Positions 35,713 to 45,395 are shown, numbered from the stretch's first letter. The stretch is 64,000 nt of DNA from Bradyrhizobium sp. RP6 (GCF_003837805.1 NZ_RQIT01000001.1:124001-188000); one strand, 5' to 3'. Numbers and translations are program-made. The notes: generated from the letters alone by a model not told the origin.

Positions 35713-35853
35713 CTTATGCCGCCGTTGCCGGCTACCCTTGACTGGTAGAACCCCGGGGCAACTCTAGGTCATCTGAGCCGGGCGAACAATGTGGCTGCCG
35801 GACATCGTCCACACAGCCGGACACGAAACCCGGGATCTGTGTGTTTCGCGCAA

Positions 35854-36360
35854 CTAGTCGGAAAAATCGTAGAGACCGGTATCGCCTATGCCGAAGGCGC
35901 GACGCAGCCGTCCGATGCGGCCTGCCATGTTCCGGCCCTCCGCGGTCGCCCTGAAGTGCGAATCGACCGGTTCGACCAAGCCGCCATCGACCAAGTTCCC
36001 AATTCGTCCCCGGAACAGATCTGGAACCTGCCTTTCAGCGATCTCCAAAACCGGGGCCCTCCGGTCGGGCCGGTCGACGAGGCCGCGCAGGATGTCCAGA
36101 GAAACCGATTTATAGACTGCGCCAAAGGCGAAAACGTAAGCTATGACGCAAAATCCGAATATCGACGCCGCGTCCCAATACTGAAATTGCGGGAGGGCTA
36201 AAATTCCGAGCATCACGCCGAGACCATGAGCGACGACCGCGGCGATCGCGAGCAGGATCACGGGTCCGAGCGACCATGCGCGAGCGCGGGCCGCGAGCTG
36301 CAAGGCAGGCGCCAGCAGGGCGAAGACGACGGCGGCGACGAGTCCGACAGCGAAGGACAT
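35854..36360 (-). CDS. Membrane protein with C-terminal winged-helix-like domain (paralogue A)
   Basis: A 168-residue protein with three hydrophobic segments (VGLVAAVVFALLAPALQL, LGPVILLAIAAVVAHGLGV, ASIFGFCVIAYVFAFGA). A cytoplasmic tail of about 80 residues (SLDILRGLVDRPDRRAPV, RIGNLVDGGLVEPVDSHFRAT) looks like a winged helix. The same plan and length occur in the next gene upstream (36,369), so they are diverged tandem duplicates. No family name recognised. It may sense or modify the glycan machinery. ATG 36,360 opens the first hydrophobic helix; a longer frame to 36,546 overlaps the neighbour and is rejected. Confidence 0.7.
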   Translation of the reverse strand: MSFAVGLVAAVVFALLAPALQLAARARAWSLGPVILLAIAAVVAHGLGVMLGILALPQFQYWDAASIFGFCVIAYVFAFGAVYKSVSLDILRGLVDRPDRRAPVLEIAERQVPDLFRGRIGNLVDGGLVEPVDSHFRATAEGRNMAGRIGRLRRAFGIGDTGLYDFSD

Positions 36361-36368
36361 TGTGCCGC

Positions 36369-36875
36369 TCACCCAAGGCCCGTCGACAGACGAACAAGCT
36401 TGACGAGATGTGCGACCGCTACCCCCTTGGCCGTCGGGGCCAGTCGGCCGTCTGCCGTCACCACCAGCCCCGAGCTGATCAGGAGTTTCAGGCGGTTGTG
36501 CGTGAAGGTGTCGAGATCGCCGCCCTGCATGTAGGCCGCAGCCCATTGGTCCAAGGTGAGGGGACGTCCGGACTTGACCAGTGCCGTGAGCAGCGTCAGC
36601 GTAAAACCCCAGGCCAGCAGGCTGAACAGGATGTAGCAGAACATCATTGCCGTCGCCAACAGGAGCAGACCGCCAAGCACGTCGTCGAGGTGGCGTCGAC
36701 CTGGAAGCGCGATACAGGCGATCGCGAATAGCACGACGACGCTGACGCAGGCCAGCCGGAAGCGGCGGCCTGATCCGCCGGTGGCGGCGATGCGCGCGTA
36801 ACTCAGCAACAGCAGTGGAAAGACGATGCTGAGACCAATCGCGGCTGCCTGCGCCGGGCCCGGTAGCATGTTCAT
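36369..36875 (-). CDS. Membrane protein with C-terminal winged-helix-like domain (paralogue B)
   Basis: A 168-residue protein with the plan of the 35,854 product: three hydrophobic stretches (AIGLSIVFPLLLLSYARIA, LACVSVVVLFAIACIAL, LLLLATAMMFCYILFSLLAW), then a tail with LTLLTALVKSGRPLTLDQW and RLKLLISSGLVVTADGRLAPTAKG. The tail reads like a winged helix with a beta hairpin at ADGRLAPT. It ends 8 bp before the start of paralogue A, so the two are cotranscribed. Function is not known. Confidence 0.7.
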   Translation of the reverse strand: MNMLPGPAQAAAIGLSIVFPLLLLSYARIAATGGSGRRFRLACVSVVVLFAIACIALPGRRHLDDVLGGLLLLATAMMFCYILFSLLAWGFTLTLLTALVKSGRPLTLDQWAAAYMQGGDLDTFTHNRLKLLISSGLVVTADGRLAPTAKGVAVAHLVKLVRLSTGLG

Positions 36876-37090
36876 TGCGTCAATCGCCCCGGACGCCTCT
36901 CAGGCCCAGCCAGAGCAAAAGTCTATAGGAGGTCGTATTTTTCCGGTCAAGAGAGCCCAGCGCTCCGCATGCCGCGATGCCTCTCCTCCGTCCGAGAGTC
37001 TTGACCCTGATTTCCCTTTGAATGACGGCGGCCATCCGCTCGACAGCGCGAGCAAGGGTGCCGCGGCTAAAGCGCGATCATGCTTTGCCA

Positions 37091-38119
37091 CTAGCCCGTG
37101 CGCTTCCAGACCGTCTCTGCAAGTGAGATGTCGGTCACTGAATCCGTGCCGGAGGCCAAGGGTATTCTTCGCTCGACGATATCAGTGACGAAGGCGTCGG
37201 CTTGGCGCCGAAATGCCCAGCTCGCTTCTCCCGTCAGCCACGTGCTTTGACCGTCGTGCTCGACAATGACCTCCGCCGCTTGTTCGGCGAAGGGCGGGGG
37301 CAATTTCAAGGTCACCGCACCGCGCTCGAAATCGATCGTGAGTCCCTCGCGCCAGGCACCTTCGGACCCGTTCACGAGATCCAGCGTGCAAGCGATGCCG
37401 TCGAAGTCGAGGGTCAGGCGCGCGGCTCCGGAGGTCTCGATCGAGCTTTCAGCGAGCGTCGGCGATGGTCCGAGCAGGTAGCGCGCCAGATTGATGATAT
37501 GGCTGAAGACGTTCAGAAAATTGTCGTAGCCGGGGCGCATCGCGCGCGGCATCCAGTCGGGACCATCCTCCCAGAGTTCGAGCCCGTCCGGTCGTGCTTC
37601 GCCGGTCATCACGAAATTATCCTGCGCCCGGCCCGTGTCGCCGCCGAAGCACCAGCCTCGCGCGGCGACGATGCGCCCGAGCGACCGGTCCGCGCGAATA
37701 CGCGCCAACTCGGCCAGCGCACGTGCCACGCCGGCATCGTGTCGTTTCATATAGCCGATGCTATAGACAAGGTCCTGTCGCCGCGCCGCTTCGGCCAGCG
37801 ACTCGGCCTGAGCCGTCGTGTAGGCCATCGGTTTTTCCGACAGCACGTGGCGGCCGCTGTTCAACGCGTCCAGGACGATCGGCCCGGTCGCGCGCCGCTT
37901 CGTCACGACGACCACGGCGGACACCTCGCTGTCCGCAAGCAGCTCCCGGTGCGTGCCGTAGACCCGCGAGATGCCGAACTTCTGCGCCGCGGCGGCAGCG
38001 AGATCCGGCCGGAGATCGGCGATTGCGACGACGCGGCAGGCGGGATTGGCAGCGAAATTGGCGAGGTGGCACATCTGGCCGACCATGCCCGTCCCGATGA
38101 TGCCAATGCCTGGCTTCAC
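37091..38119 (-). CDS. Gfo/Idh/MocA-family oxidoreductase
   Basis: A 342-residue NAD(P)-dependent sugar or sugar-nucleotide oxidoreductase. The N-terminal Rossmann fold shows GIGIIGTGMVGQMCHLANF, then the EKP motif (HVLSEKPMAYTT, near residue 95), which carries the catalytic Lys, and YMKRHDAGV. The C-terminal half is the usual beta-sheet dimer domain. Within the glycan cluster it probably makes a keto or epimerised sugar intermediate. It starts 3 bp after the end of the methyltransferase gene at 38,123, so the two are cotranscribed. Confidence 0.9.
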   Translation of the reverse strand: MKPGIGIIGTGMVGQMCHLANFAANPACRVVAIADLRPDLAAAAAQKFGISRVYGTHRELLADSEVSAVVVVTKRRATGPIVLDALNSGRHVLSEKPMAYTTAQAESLAEAARRQDLVYSIGYMKRHDAGVARALAELARIRADRSLGRIVAARGWCFGGDTGRAQDNFVMTGEARPDGLELWEDGPDWMPRAMRPGYDNFLNVFSHIINLARYLLGPSPTLAESSIETSGAARLTLDFDGIACTLDLVNGSEGAWREGLTIDFERGAVTLKLPPPFAEQAAEVIVEHDGQSTWLTGEASWAFRRQADAFVTDIVERRIPLASGTDSVTDISLAETVWKRTG

Positions 38120-38122
38120 TGG

Positions 38123-39328
38123 CTACGATCCCTTGGAGCGCTTTCGAATAACGAGGAAATGCGCCGGCTGTCCCCAGGTGTTGATGAACGCTGGATCTGT
38201 CTGGGTGAGGGCAGTGATCGCAGATGCATCCCGTCGCCCGATCGCGCCAAAGATGCGATGAAAACTGTCGAGCGTTGCCGTGATGGCTTCGATGTCGGCA
38301 ACATCGTCGGCGAGAATGTCCGTCGTCCGGATCGTCTCGCGCAGCGAAGCAAGGTTCGCGACCACGCGCGGCAGGCTCGCGCCGAAGGGGTCGTCGATCA
38401 GCGCGTCGACGTCGAGAACCAGCGCCTCGATCGACGCCGCGATCGCCTCCACCGTATCCGCCTTGCCGACCAGGTAGAGCTTTCGTCCGCCAAGGAAGCT
38501 CAGGCGACTGCGGTCGAGATGGCGCGCCGTGCGCCGCAGCTTCTCGTCGCCGGGCAAGACTTTCTTGTGCCAATAGATGTCCAGGCTGTCGCGATAGGCC
38601 GGCCATGCCGAATGGACGTCGAAGCCTTGCTCATGCGCCGCCGTGCAGAGGGCTGCCGCATCGAGAAAATACCGGTACCGGACGAAGGGATTCTCGAGAA
38701 CGTCCATCAGCCAGGATTCGAAGCTGCGGGTGTGCGGAATGCTGTTCCACTTGGGCTCGAACAGCAGCTTCGCCGTCTCCAGCGCGGGACGGTCTGTCAG
38801 ATCCTTGCCGGCGGCGTGGATCGCCTTGAGCGCGAGCTCGAAGAAGCCGCCATGGCGCTCGTAATAGGACACGACGGCGTAACCGTCGGGGTTGAGCAGC
38901 CGGTGGAAGATGCCAAGCCAATTTTCGGTCGGCTGCACCGTATAGATGAATCCTTCGGCATCGATGATGTCGAACCCGCGATCACTGCGGAATCCCTCGA
39001 CATCGGCCAGTGCGAGCTCGCGGAGACGTTCGGCCAGGCCAAAATGCGCGAAATAGGCCTGGATCTTCGGGTGTGCATGCCGGTTCGGCTCGGCCAGCGT
39101 CATATTTGCGCCCCAGCCAGCAAACACCAGGGCGTTCTCGCCGGAATCAGGACCGAATTCGAGCACCTCGGCATTGCGGAACAGCCGCGGCGGTAGCACC
39201 AGCTTGTCCGAGAACAGTTCGCGCCGCTGTCTGGCGTAGGCTTCGAGCTCGGCGGACGACTTGAAATTTCCGAACGTCGGCAGAACGTCCTGACGTTCGT
39301 AGTAGTTGAAGAGCTTTTCCTCAGCCAT
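38123..39328 (-). CDS. SAM-dependent methyltransferase (class I) with C-terminal extension
   Basis: A 401-residue protein. The methyltransferase core is near residues 45 to 170: VLEFGPDSGENALVFAG (motif I), ANMTLAEPN (motif II acid) and DIIDAEGFIYTVQPTENWLG. The C-terminal 180 residues, mostly helical, have no family I know. Such long forms appear in O-antigen and capsule clusters and methylate sugars or their intermediates (inference). Its start overlaps the end of the next methyltransferase gene by 8 bp. Confidence 0.8.
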   Translation of the reverse strand: MAEEKLFNYYERQDVLPTFGNFKSSAELEAYARQRRELFSDKLVLPPRLFRNAEVLEFGPDSGENALVFAGWGANMTLAEPNRHAHPKIQAYFAHFGLAERLRELALADVEGFRSDRGFDIIDAEGFIYTVQPTENWLGIFHRLLNPDGYAVVSYYERHGGFFELALKAIHAAGKDLTDRPALETAKLLFEPKWNSIPHTRSFESWLMDVLENPFVRYRYFLDAAALCTAAHEQGFDVHSAWPAYRDSLDIYWHKKVLPGDEKLRRTARHLDRSRLSFLGGRKLYLVGKADTVEAIAASIEALVLDVDALIDDPFGASLPRVVANLASLRETIRTTDILADDVADIEAITATLDSFHRIFGAIGRRDASAITALTQTDPAFINTWGQPAHFLVIRKRSKGS

Positions 39329-40538
39329 GCCGCGACCTTAGCGCCGCCTCGAGACGATCGAGCTCGCTCCAGATGTCGGAGGGTGCGAAGATCGAAACGA
39401 TGTGCAGCGGCCGCTTCACGTTCTCGCGCAGCCGGCTACTGACCTTGACTTCGTTCTCCTGGTTCACGGCGAGAAGACAGACGAGCGGATCCGACTTGCC
39501 GGCGAGATCCTCCGGCGAGCGGATCGGAATGCCGGTGCCGGGCAGGAACAAGCCCTGGCGCTCTTTCTGGTCGTCGACCGAGAGGTCGACGAGATCGGCC
39601 AGCTCGTGGGCATTGGTGAAGGTGCAGGCGCGGCAGCCGGCGCCATAGATGGCGATCTCGGCACCGTTGGCCCGGGCCTTGGCGAGAATCGGACGAAGGC
39701 GCGCGCCATATTCCCGTGCGCGCTGACCGAATTTCTCGCCGACGCCGGACGGCGCAGGCGGCGGCGTCACGCGGCCCGCGGCTCGACGGGCTGCGACCGC
39801 GAGGCTGCCGCCGCTGAAATTGTACTTCTTCACGGAAACCGCCTCGAAGCCGTGGCGCGCCAGTAGAGCGAGCAGGGTCGGTTCGGTGAAATAGCTGACG
39901 TGCTCCTCCCAGAGGACGGAAAGATCGCCTGCCGTCGACCCCGGCGCGAAATCAGGCACGTCGATGAATAGCAGCCCATCGTCGCGCAGCGCGATCTTCA
40001 CGCAGTCGAAGAAGTTCTCGAAATCGACGATGTGCTCCAGCACCTGACGCGAGACCACGAGATCGAACTTGCCAGCCTGGGCAACGGCGTCGTGACACAG
40101 CTCCGGGCTGATCATGTCGGAATAGACCTTGATGCCGCGCTCGCTGGCGATCTTGCCCGACACGGGGTTCGGCTCCACGCCCACCAAGACCTTCGCGCCG
40201 CGCTCGCGCAGCTTGTCCATGAACAGGCCATCGTTGCATCCGATCTCGAACACGGACTGGGGCGTCGAGAATTTCGCGATGGTATCGAGTTCGTCGACCT
40301 GGTGCGGCTCCGGCTTCCAGCTGCTGAAATTGTAGTTGAACTGTCGATACAGAATGTCGGGATCGATCGGCCTGACGATCTGAGGCAGGCCGCACTCGCC
40401 GCACGCCAGCACCTCGAACGGATACCGCTCCTCCTGCTCGTTCCGACTGTGCCGAAGCCGATGTGCAATCGGCATCAGGCCGAGGTCGATCACCGGTCGC
40501 AGGTTGGTCGAATGGCAGAGGCGGCAATGATCGGTCAC
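39321..40538 (-). CDS. C-methyltransferase-like protein with zinc-finger N-terminus (NovU/TylCIII type)
   Basis: A 405-residue protein with three parts. The zinc-binding head (CRLCHSTNLRPVIDLGL and a second CGECG pair) covers residues 1 to 60. A class I methyltransferase core follows (SVFEIGCNDGLFMDKLRERG, VSRQVLEHIVDFENF). The C-terminal domain has IAIYGAGCRACTF and HIVSIFAPSD. This layout matches sugar C-methyltransferases that act on keto-sugar nucleotides. A paralogue with the same layout lies at 58,498. The start is GTG 40,538. It overlaps the gene at 38,123. Confidence 0.85.
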   Translation of the reverse strand: MTDHCRLCHSTNLRPVIDLGLMPIAHRLRHSRNEQEERYPFEVLACGECGLPQIVRPIDPDILYRQFNYNFSSWKPEPHQVDELDTIAKFSTPQSVFEIGCNDGLFMDKLRERGAKVLVGVEPNPVSGKIASERGIKVYSDMISPELCHDAVAQAGKFDLVVSRQVLEHIVDFENFFDCVKIALRDDGLLFIDVPDFAPGSTAGDLSVLWEEHVSYFTEPTLLALLARHGFEAVSVKKYNFSGGSLAVAARRAAGRVTPPPAPSGVGEKFGQRAREYGARLRPILAKARANGAEIAIYGAGCRACTFTNAHELADLVDLSVDDQKERQGLFLPGTGIPIRSPEDLAGKSDPLVCLLAVNQENEVKVSSRLRENVKRPLHIVSIFAPSDIWSELDRLEAALRSRHG

Positions 40539-40781
40539 TGATTATTCTCGCATTTGGGCAGGTCTGACGAGGCGACCTTCAATGAAAACCGGCGCGGCCG
40601 GCAACGAGCCGGTCCCGGATACATCATATCCGGTTGCGCGGAGCATTCCTCCGGCCGATGCATTCTCGGCCAAAGCAGGTAGCAGCCGTCGATAGGTCTT
40701 GCAAGACGTGCCGCCGCCCATCAGTCGGAGGTGGATACGGCCAGCTAAGTGCGCTCTCAACGGCCGCGAGCACGGCCGAGG

Positions 40782-42752
40782 TCAATGCCGCCGCTCATAG
40801 AGTGTCAAATTACCCCTGGTCTCCACGGCCACGAAATCTCGCTTGACCCGTCTCATGACCTCTTGGACATGGTGGTACTCCGGCCTGCGCTCAACCATGC
40901 TATCATAAAACAGCCGGTCCGCCGGGTTCATCGAGCGATCCAGGAACCGCGCGTCAAAGGAAACCAAGAACGGCATGAAATAGGCCATTGGCGCCCGGTG
41001 GGCCTGCGCCAGATAGGCCCAATCCCTGAGGGCTATCACCAGGACCCTCTCGTCTGGCCTGGTTTTATCCCGGATGAACTTCGCATCAGCCTCGGTGATC
41101 AGGTCAAGGTCCTCCTGCCACGTGACTGGTGGATTCGAGACGAACGGCCACCTGAGAAGGCTGGGATAAGTCGCATACGATCTCAGCCCGTAGAGGTGTG
41201 GATTATTCTTGTCCTGCACGAACAGCAGCGCAAGAATGGTCGCCGCGGCCGCTATGGCGCCGGCGGCTTTCCGGAACGACGGTTGCCACCCGGCTGAAAA
41301 CTGACGGATCCACCAGGCCGAGACGATCACCAGCGGCAACGCGTTCTGGTGCCAGACGGCGTCCAGCGTTCGATTGACCCATTTGATCATCAGGGCCATG
41401 CCGATCATCGACAGCGTCAGCAGAAGTCCGGTCACGAACCGGTCATGCCAGGAATCGGAGGGCCGTGACAGCCGGATCGCGGCCCAGCCGACGGTGATGC
41501 ATCCGACGATCTGGAGTGGCAGATTGTAGATGATGCCCCAGCCCAAGTCCCATTTGATGGGCGTGCTTCCCCACCCCGTCCCGTAGAGTACGAGCGGGCG
41601 GAAGCATTCGATCAGAAACTCCAGGGAGAAGGCTCTCGAGCCGAACAGCACCAGGCACATCAGGATTGCGGCACCGATCGACGTGACTGCGAACACGAGC
41701 GCATTCCGATAGTTCGGAAAGCCTCCGGCGATCGCGGCAACGAAGGTACCCGTCACAAGGAAGAACAGTCCGATCTCGGTCTGCCAGAGCAGCGAGATGG
41801 CGCACATGATGGCCGATACGATCAGCCACATGAGGCGCCCGGGAGCGGTGCAATGCAGACTGATCGCGAGTGCAAAGACGATTAAGAGAGGAAATCGCGT
41901 CGGGTAGGCAGACGGCGAGTAGAACTGGCCGGTTGTGGAGAAGGCCAGTACCGCGAGAGCGGTGATGATGGCGATCGCGGCAAGTTTCGACCGGATCAAG
42001 TAGCTCAGAAGAAAGTAGGCCTGCACGTACGTCGCGAGCGTGATCGCTATGTTCAATCCGACCGCTCGCATCGCCGCCGATTTCCAGCCATCTCCCATGA
42101 TGAGATGAAAGAACCAGCCGAGCGCGGGGCCATAATGCGAATGGAAGTCCAGTCCCGGAACGAGACCGGGGGCATAGCCATAGAGCGCCGGGCCGATGAA
42201 GTAACTTACCTTATGCGCTTCGTCCCTCACGGCCGCCGTTACGGCTTCAAGATCGGAGGGGATCAGCAGCAGGGTAAGGAATACGATCACGAGCAGATCG
42301 GCCGCCCCCACGCTGAACGGGGTGTCGGTCGATGGTTTCGCGGGAGGAAAGTAATTGTTGGCGCCTCGATTGAGGCTGACGGTGATGGCTGCGGCCGCCA
42401 GCAAGGCGATCGCGATCCCGGTCCTGCCCGCATCGTTGGCGGTGTGGAGTGCGAGGTAGACGAGGCTCGCCGTGATGGCGCTCAGTGTGAGCGAGCCCGA
42501 TGATCGATGCGTCGCATACAATGCAGCTGCGGCCGCAATCGGCCCGGACAGGAAGAACGAGCCGTAGAACGCCTTCTTGCAGAAGTCGCAATTCCTATCT
42601 GCCAAGGCCATATCGAAGCCTTCGACGAAATTCGATTGAAACGACGGAAGGTGACTTTTCAACAGCAGCAGCAGCACGTAGGCGACGGCGCATCCCAGCA
42701 GGGCGGCCACGACGGCTCTGGCAGCGATCGAGTATTCCCTTGTGTATTGCAC
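40782..42752 (-). CDS. Large polytopic membrane protein, GT-C-like
   Basis: A 656-residue protein with about 12 hydrophobic helices and a soluble C-terminal tail (residues 545 to 656). The first loop contains GFDMALADRNCDFCKKAFYG, and HSHYGPALGWFFHL near residue 205 resembles the acidic/His loop region of GT-C transferases (inference). It has no clear match to a named family. In a glycan cluster it may add a sugar from a lipid-linked donor on the periplasmic face. It is separated from the 43,054 gene by 301 bp without a supported gene. Confidence 0.65.
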   Translation of the reverse strand: MQYTREYSIAARAVVAALLGCAVAYVLLLLLKSHLPSFQSNFVEGFDMALADRNCDFCKKAFYGSFFLSGPIAAAAALYATHRSSGSLTLSAITASLVYLALHTANDAGRTGIAIALLAAAAITVSLNRGANNYFPPAKPSTDTPFSVGAADLLVIVFLTLLLIPSDLEAVTAAVRDEAHKVSYFIGPALYGYAPGLVPGLDFHSHYGPALGWFFHLIMGDGWKSAAMRAVGLNIAITLATYVQAYFLLSYLIRSKLAAIAIITALAVLAFSTTGQFYSPSAYPTRFPLLIVFALAISLHCTAPGRLMWLIVSAIMCAISLLWQTEIGLFFLVTGTFVAAIAGGFPNYRNALVFAVTSIGAAILMCLVLFGSRAFSLEFLIECFRPLVLYGTGWGSTPIKWDLGWGIIYNLPLQIVGCITVGWAAIRLSRPSDSWHDRFVTGLLLTLSMIGMALMIKWVNRTLDAVWHQNALPLVIVSAWWIRQFSAGWQPSFRKAAGAIAAAATILALLFVQDKNNPHLYGLRSYATYPSLLRWPFVSNPPVTWQEDLDLITEADAKFIRDKTRPDERVLVIALRDWAYLAQAHRAPMAYFMPFLVSFDARFLDRSMNPADRLFYDSMVERRPEYHHVQEVMRRVKRDFVAVETRGNLTLYERRH

Positions 42753-43053
42753 TAGGAGGTCTCGAGGCTTGCTACGATGGAAGTCGGGGAGAAGGCTGCG
42801 TCGAACACAGCGGAAAATCTAACTCTCACTGAAATCACGTCCAGTCCCCAATTGCCGCAACTTCCCCTTGCGCCGCGCTTCTACCACCGCAGCGTTCCTT
42901 GAACAATCCCGCGAAGCCCGTGGTTGTTTCCGCCATGGCATGTTCGCGTCTGGAATGATGGGCGCTGGAACTCTCCATGGCTGACGGCATGCCTGTTCTT
43001 TCGGACCAAAAGTCCGGTACGCGCGTGCCGGCTCAATCATGGTGAAGCGTGGT

Positions 43054-44805
43054 CTAGCGACCTCCAGAGGCGGCACTTTCACATGCGGGAGCGGGGAGAG
43101 CCAGCAACCAGGCCGACGCACGGACGCCGGACCGGTTGCAAGGTGGCCGATACTCGGCTCTCGCCAAAGGCGCGGGCTCTCCGTCCTTCAGTTGCATCAG
43201 TTCACCGCGGCCTTCCGTGGCCGAGAGGTTGTTTCCGAGGACCGCTGTCAGCAACGCGACGAAGCCAATGTCGTCGGGCCGCGGAAGTCCCGGTGCGGCG
43301 CGATAACGCCAGGTCTCGCGGCGGGGCGGACAAGGAAAGGTCTCGAGATAGGAGACCGGGCAGTTGCCGTTCACGACGAAATGAGGATCGGTGAAATCCC
43401 CGCAATAATCAGTATAGACGAACGACCGCTCGCGATTTTCGTCGCGCAAGATCATCTGCGCCACGTTCATATCATTGGCGCCAAGGCATCGTGAGCGGAA
43501 CGAGAACACGTGCGAATTCTCGACCTGGAGCTTCACCACCTTGGGCTCGGGATCCGCGAGCAAAGCTGCTCGAACTTGCCGCAGCATGTCGCTACTGAAT
43601 AACCCGTCGTAGAGCAACCATTTGGAATCGTGAGCCAACGAGAATGCGCAGATCGCGATCAAGCCCCCCGCGACCCCAGCGCGTACGCGCAATCCCGGAA
43701 TTGCCTGTACAACAGTCGCCATCAGGATCAAGACGCCAAACTGCGAGGGAAAGAGCAGCCTCGACTCGCCCCGCGTCACGTCGCCATAAATTCCGGTAAG
43801 TGCGTAGGGCAGCGCGCCAATGAGGGCGATCGCGGCTCCCAACATCAGCAGCACAAATGTCGCATTCCTGGTCGAGCGGCTGTTCAGTACCCAGGGGGTC
43901 CATAATGCGGTCGAAGAGAACAGAGCACACACGGTGATCGCGGCCAATGTCAGTACCGCGGAAACGGGACGCCCCAGCAGCGCGAACCCGTGAGAGTAGG
44001 CGTAGCTCAGGCCGCGCGGGAAAGCCATGAGATGAGCATACAGCGCATTGCCTATGATCGTGAAATCGTTCGCGAAACTATATTGTCCGGCGTAGTGACC
44101 GCTCTTCCCCAGAATTGTCAGTCGCAGAACGATCATGGCTGCAACAGCCAGCCAGAACGGCACAAGACGCGTGAGCTTCTGCCTCCAATGTTCGGAGCTA
44201 GACCACGCAAGCACGACGCGGAGCGGTTCGAGAGCGATCAGAGTCTCGAGCGACAACGAGAAAAGCAGACTAAATGGCGCGGCCCATCGAAGCGCGCGGA
44301 CCTTCGAATAGGACAGCTCATAAGACAGCAGATAGAAGAGCAGGAAGAAATCATAGACCGCATTTTGAGTCAGGCGAATTGCATAGAACGGGCTGAGCAA
44401 GAACAGGGCGGTAACAAGTGCCGCGATCATTCTTGTTAGAGCTGACCGCGATAGGACGGAATAGAGCAATACGCCGTTCACAAGGTGGCAAGCGAGTCCA
44501 GCGAAGCGTGCGGCGACGTCGGGAGTATCGTTCAGGAGCCAGACGAACAGCGTCATGGGAATCGCGAAGCCGGCGTGTGCCGACTCCCACAGCACGCGGG
44601 CGACGCCGGCTGAGCCTTCGGTCCAATAGATGTAATAGACGGTCCAGTCGTCGCCGAAGACCTCACGCGCGAGCAGCGCTGGCGCGCTTGCAATGGCAGC
44701 AAGAGCGAGGCCCGCGTAGACAAATCCGATGCCCGGTCGCCGTCGGAGAGCCGCGGCTTCTGTCGCCGTCATGCAGAATTTATCGGAATTGGCAGACTCG
44801 TCCAT
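43054..44805 (-). CDS. Large polytopic membrane protein, GT-C-like
   Basis: A 583-residue protein with about 11 hydrophobic helices and a periplasmic tail rich in Cys (LGANDMNVAQMILRDE, FVYTDYCGDF, NCPVSYLETFPCPP). REVFGDDWTVYYIYWTEGSAG near residue 45 fits the first periplasmic loop of GT-C-type transferases, where DD is often catalytic. No specific family is recognised. ATG 44,805 is used because the longer frame to 44,973 overlaps the cupin gene. The tail is unlike that of the 40,782 product. It reads as slightly AT-richer than its neighbours, which fits transfer. Confidence 0.65.
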   Translation of the reverse strand: MDESANSDKFCMTATEAAALRRRPGIGFVYAGLALAAIASAPALLAREVFGDDWTVYYIYWTEGSAGVARVLWESAHAGFAIPMTLFVWLLNDTPDVAARFAGLACHLVNGVLLYSVLSRSALTRMIAALVTALFLLSPFYAIRLTQNAVYDFFLLFYLLSYELSYSKVRALRWAAPFSLLFSLSLETLIALEPLRVVLAWSSSEHWRQKLTRLVPFWLAVAAMIVLRLTILGKSGHYAGQYSFANDFTIIGNALYAHLMAFPRGLSYAYSHGFALLGRPVSAVLTLAAITVCALFSSTALWTPWVLNSRSTRNATFVLLMLGAAIALIGALPYALTGIYGDVTRGESRLLFPSQFGVLILMATVVQAIPGLRVRAGVAGGLIAICAFSLAHDSKWLLYDGLFSSDMLRQVRAALLADPEPKVVKLQVENSHVFSFRSRCLGANDMNVAQMILRDENRERSFVYTDYCGDFTDPHFVVNGNCPVSYLETFPCPPRRETWRYRAAPGLPRPDDIGFVALLTAVLGNNLSATEGRGELMQLKDGEPAPLARAEYRPPCNRSGVRASAWLLALPAPACESAASGGR

Positions 44806-44822
44806 CGTCCCCAGGCCTTGTC

Positions 44823-45395
44823 TCAGCCGCCTCGATGTTCTGCAGCGAGCGCACTGATCTTTGTAACGTAGTCCTGGACCGCGGCAGCGTCGCTGCCATC
44901 GGGCGCCCAGTCGGGAAATGCGGTGCGGGACGGATCGAACGGGCCGGCGGTGGTTTCGTGAAACACCAGCCACTCCGAGGTGATCAGGATCGAATGGAAG
45001 ACCTTCTCGGGCATCCGGTAATAGCAGAGGGCGCCTTGGCCGTAGGGTGCCATCTCGAGCACGTCGCGAATTCGGCCGTCGTCCTCGAAGATCACGACCT
45101 GCGCAGTACCCTCGATCAGGTGAAACGATTCAGGTTTGCCAAAGTGCTTGTGGGGCCGCACATAGGCCTCGCGATGATGCACAATCAGCATCTCGTGCAG
45201 GCCAGAGGAGGGATCGGGATGCGTGCACAGCCGACTGCGCAGACGTGGGTTGCCGGCGGCGATACGCTTCAGCTCCGCGATCGTGGCGTCGTCCGCCGTG
45301 ACGATGGCGTCGTCCGAATAGAACACCTCCGCATTTTGCGCGCGCAACGAGGTCGGCCGGCGCTGGCCTACTTCATTCGAAGAAAATGAACCCAT
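44823..45395 (-). CDS. WbuC-family cupin metalloprotein
   Basis: A 190-residue cupin. MLIVHHREAYVRPHKHFGKPESFHLIEGTAQVVIF contains the metal-binding His and Glu residues, with a second cupin motif near ALCYYRMPEKVFHSILI. It matches WbuC proteins found in O-antigen clusters, whose reaction is unsettled. Its start region overlaps the end of the methyltransferase gene at 45,373 by 23 bp. It is the last gene before the GT-C-like membrane protein and is probably cotranscribed. Confidence 0.85.
   Translation of the reverse strand: MGSFSSNEVGQRRPTSLRAQNAEVFYSDDAIVTADDATIAELKRIAAGNPRLRSRLCTHPDPSSGLHEMLIVHHREAYVRPHKHFGKPESFHLIEGTAQVVIFEDDGRIRDVLEMAPYGQGALCYYRMPEKVFHSILITSEWLVFHETTAGPFDPSRTAFPDWAPDGSDAAAVQDYVTKISALAAEHRGG

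Noticed and set aside
37202..39196. 664-codon plus-strand frame over the oxidoreductase and methyltransferase genes
   Set aside because: It is an antisense shadow in GC-rich DNA. The minus-strand frames carry all family motifs.
40542..40760. 72-codon minus-strand frame upstream of the C-methyltransferase gene
   Set aside because: No family, no ribosome site and no conserved feature. I treat the 240-bp gap as non-coding.
42753..43053. Frame of about 100 codons between the two GT-C-like genes
   Set aside because: Neither strand gives a recognisable protein or ribosome site. Nothing is supported in this 301-bp gap.
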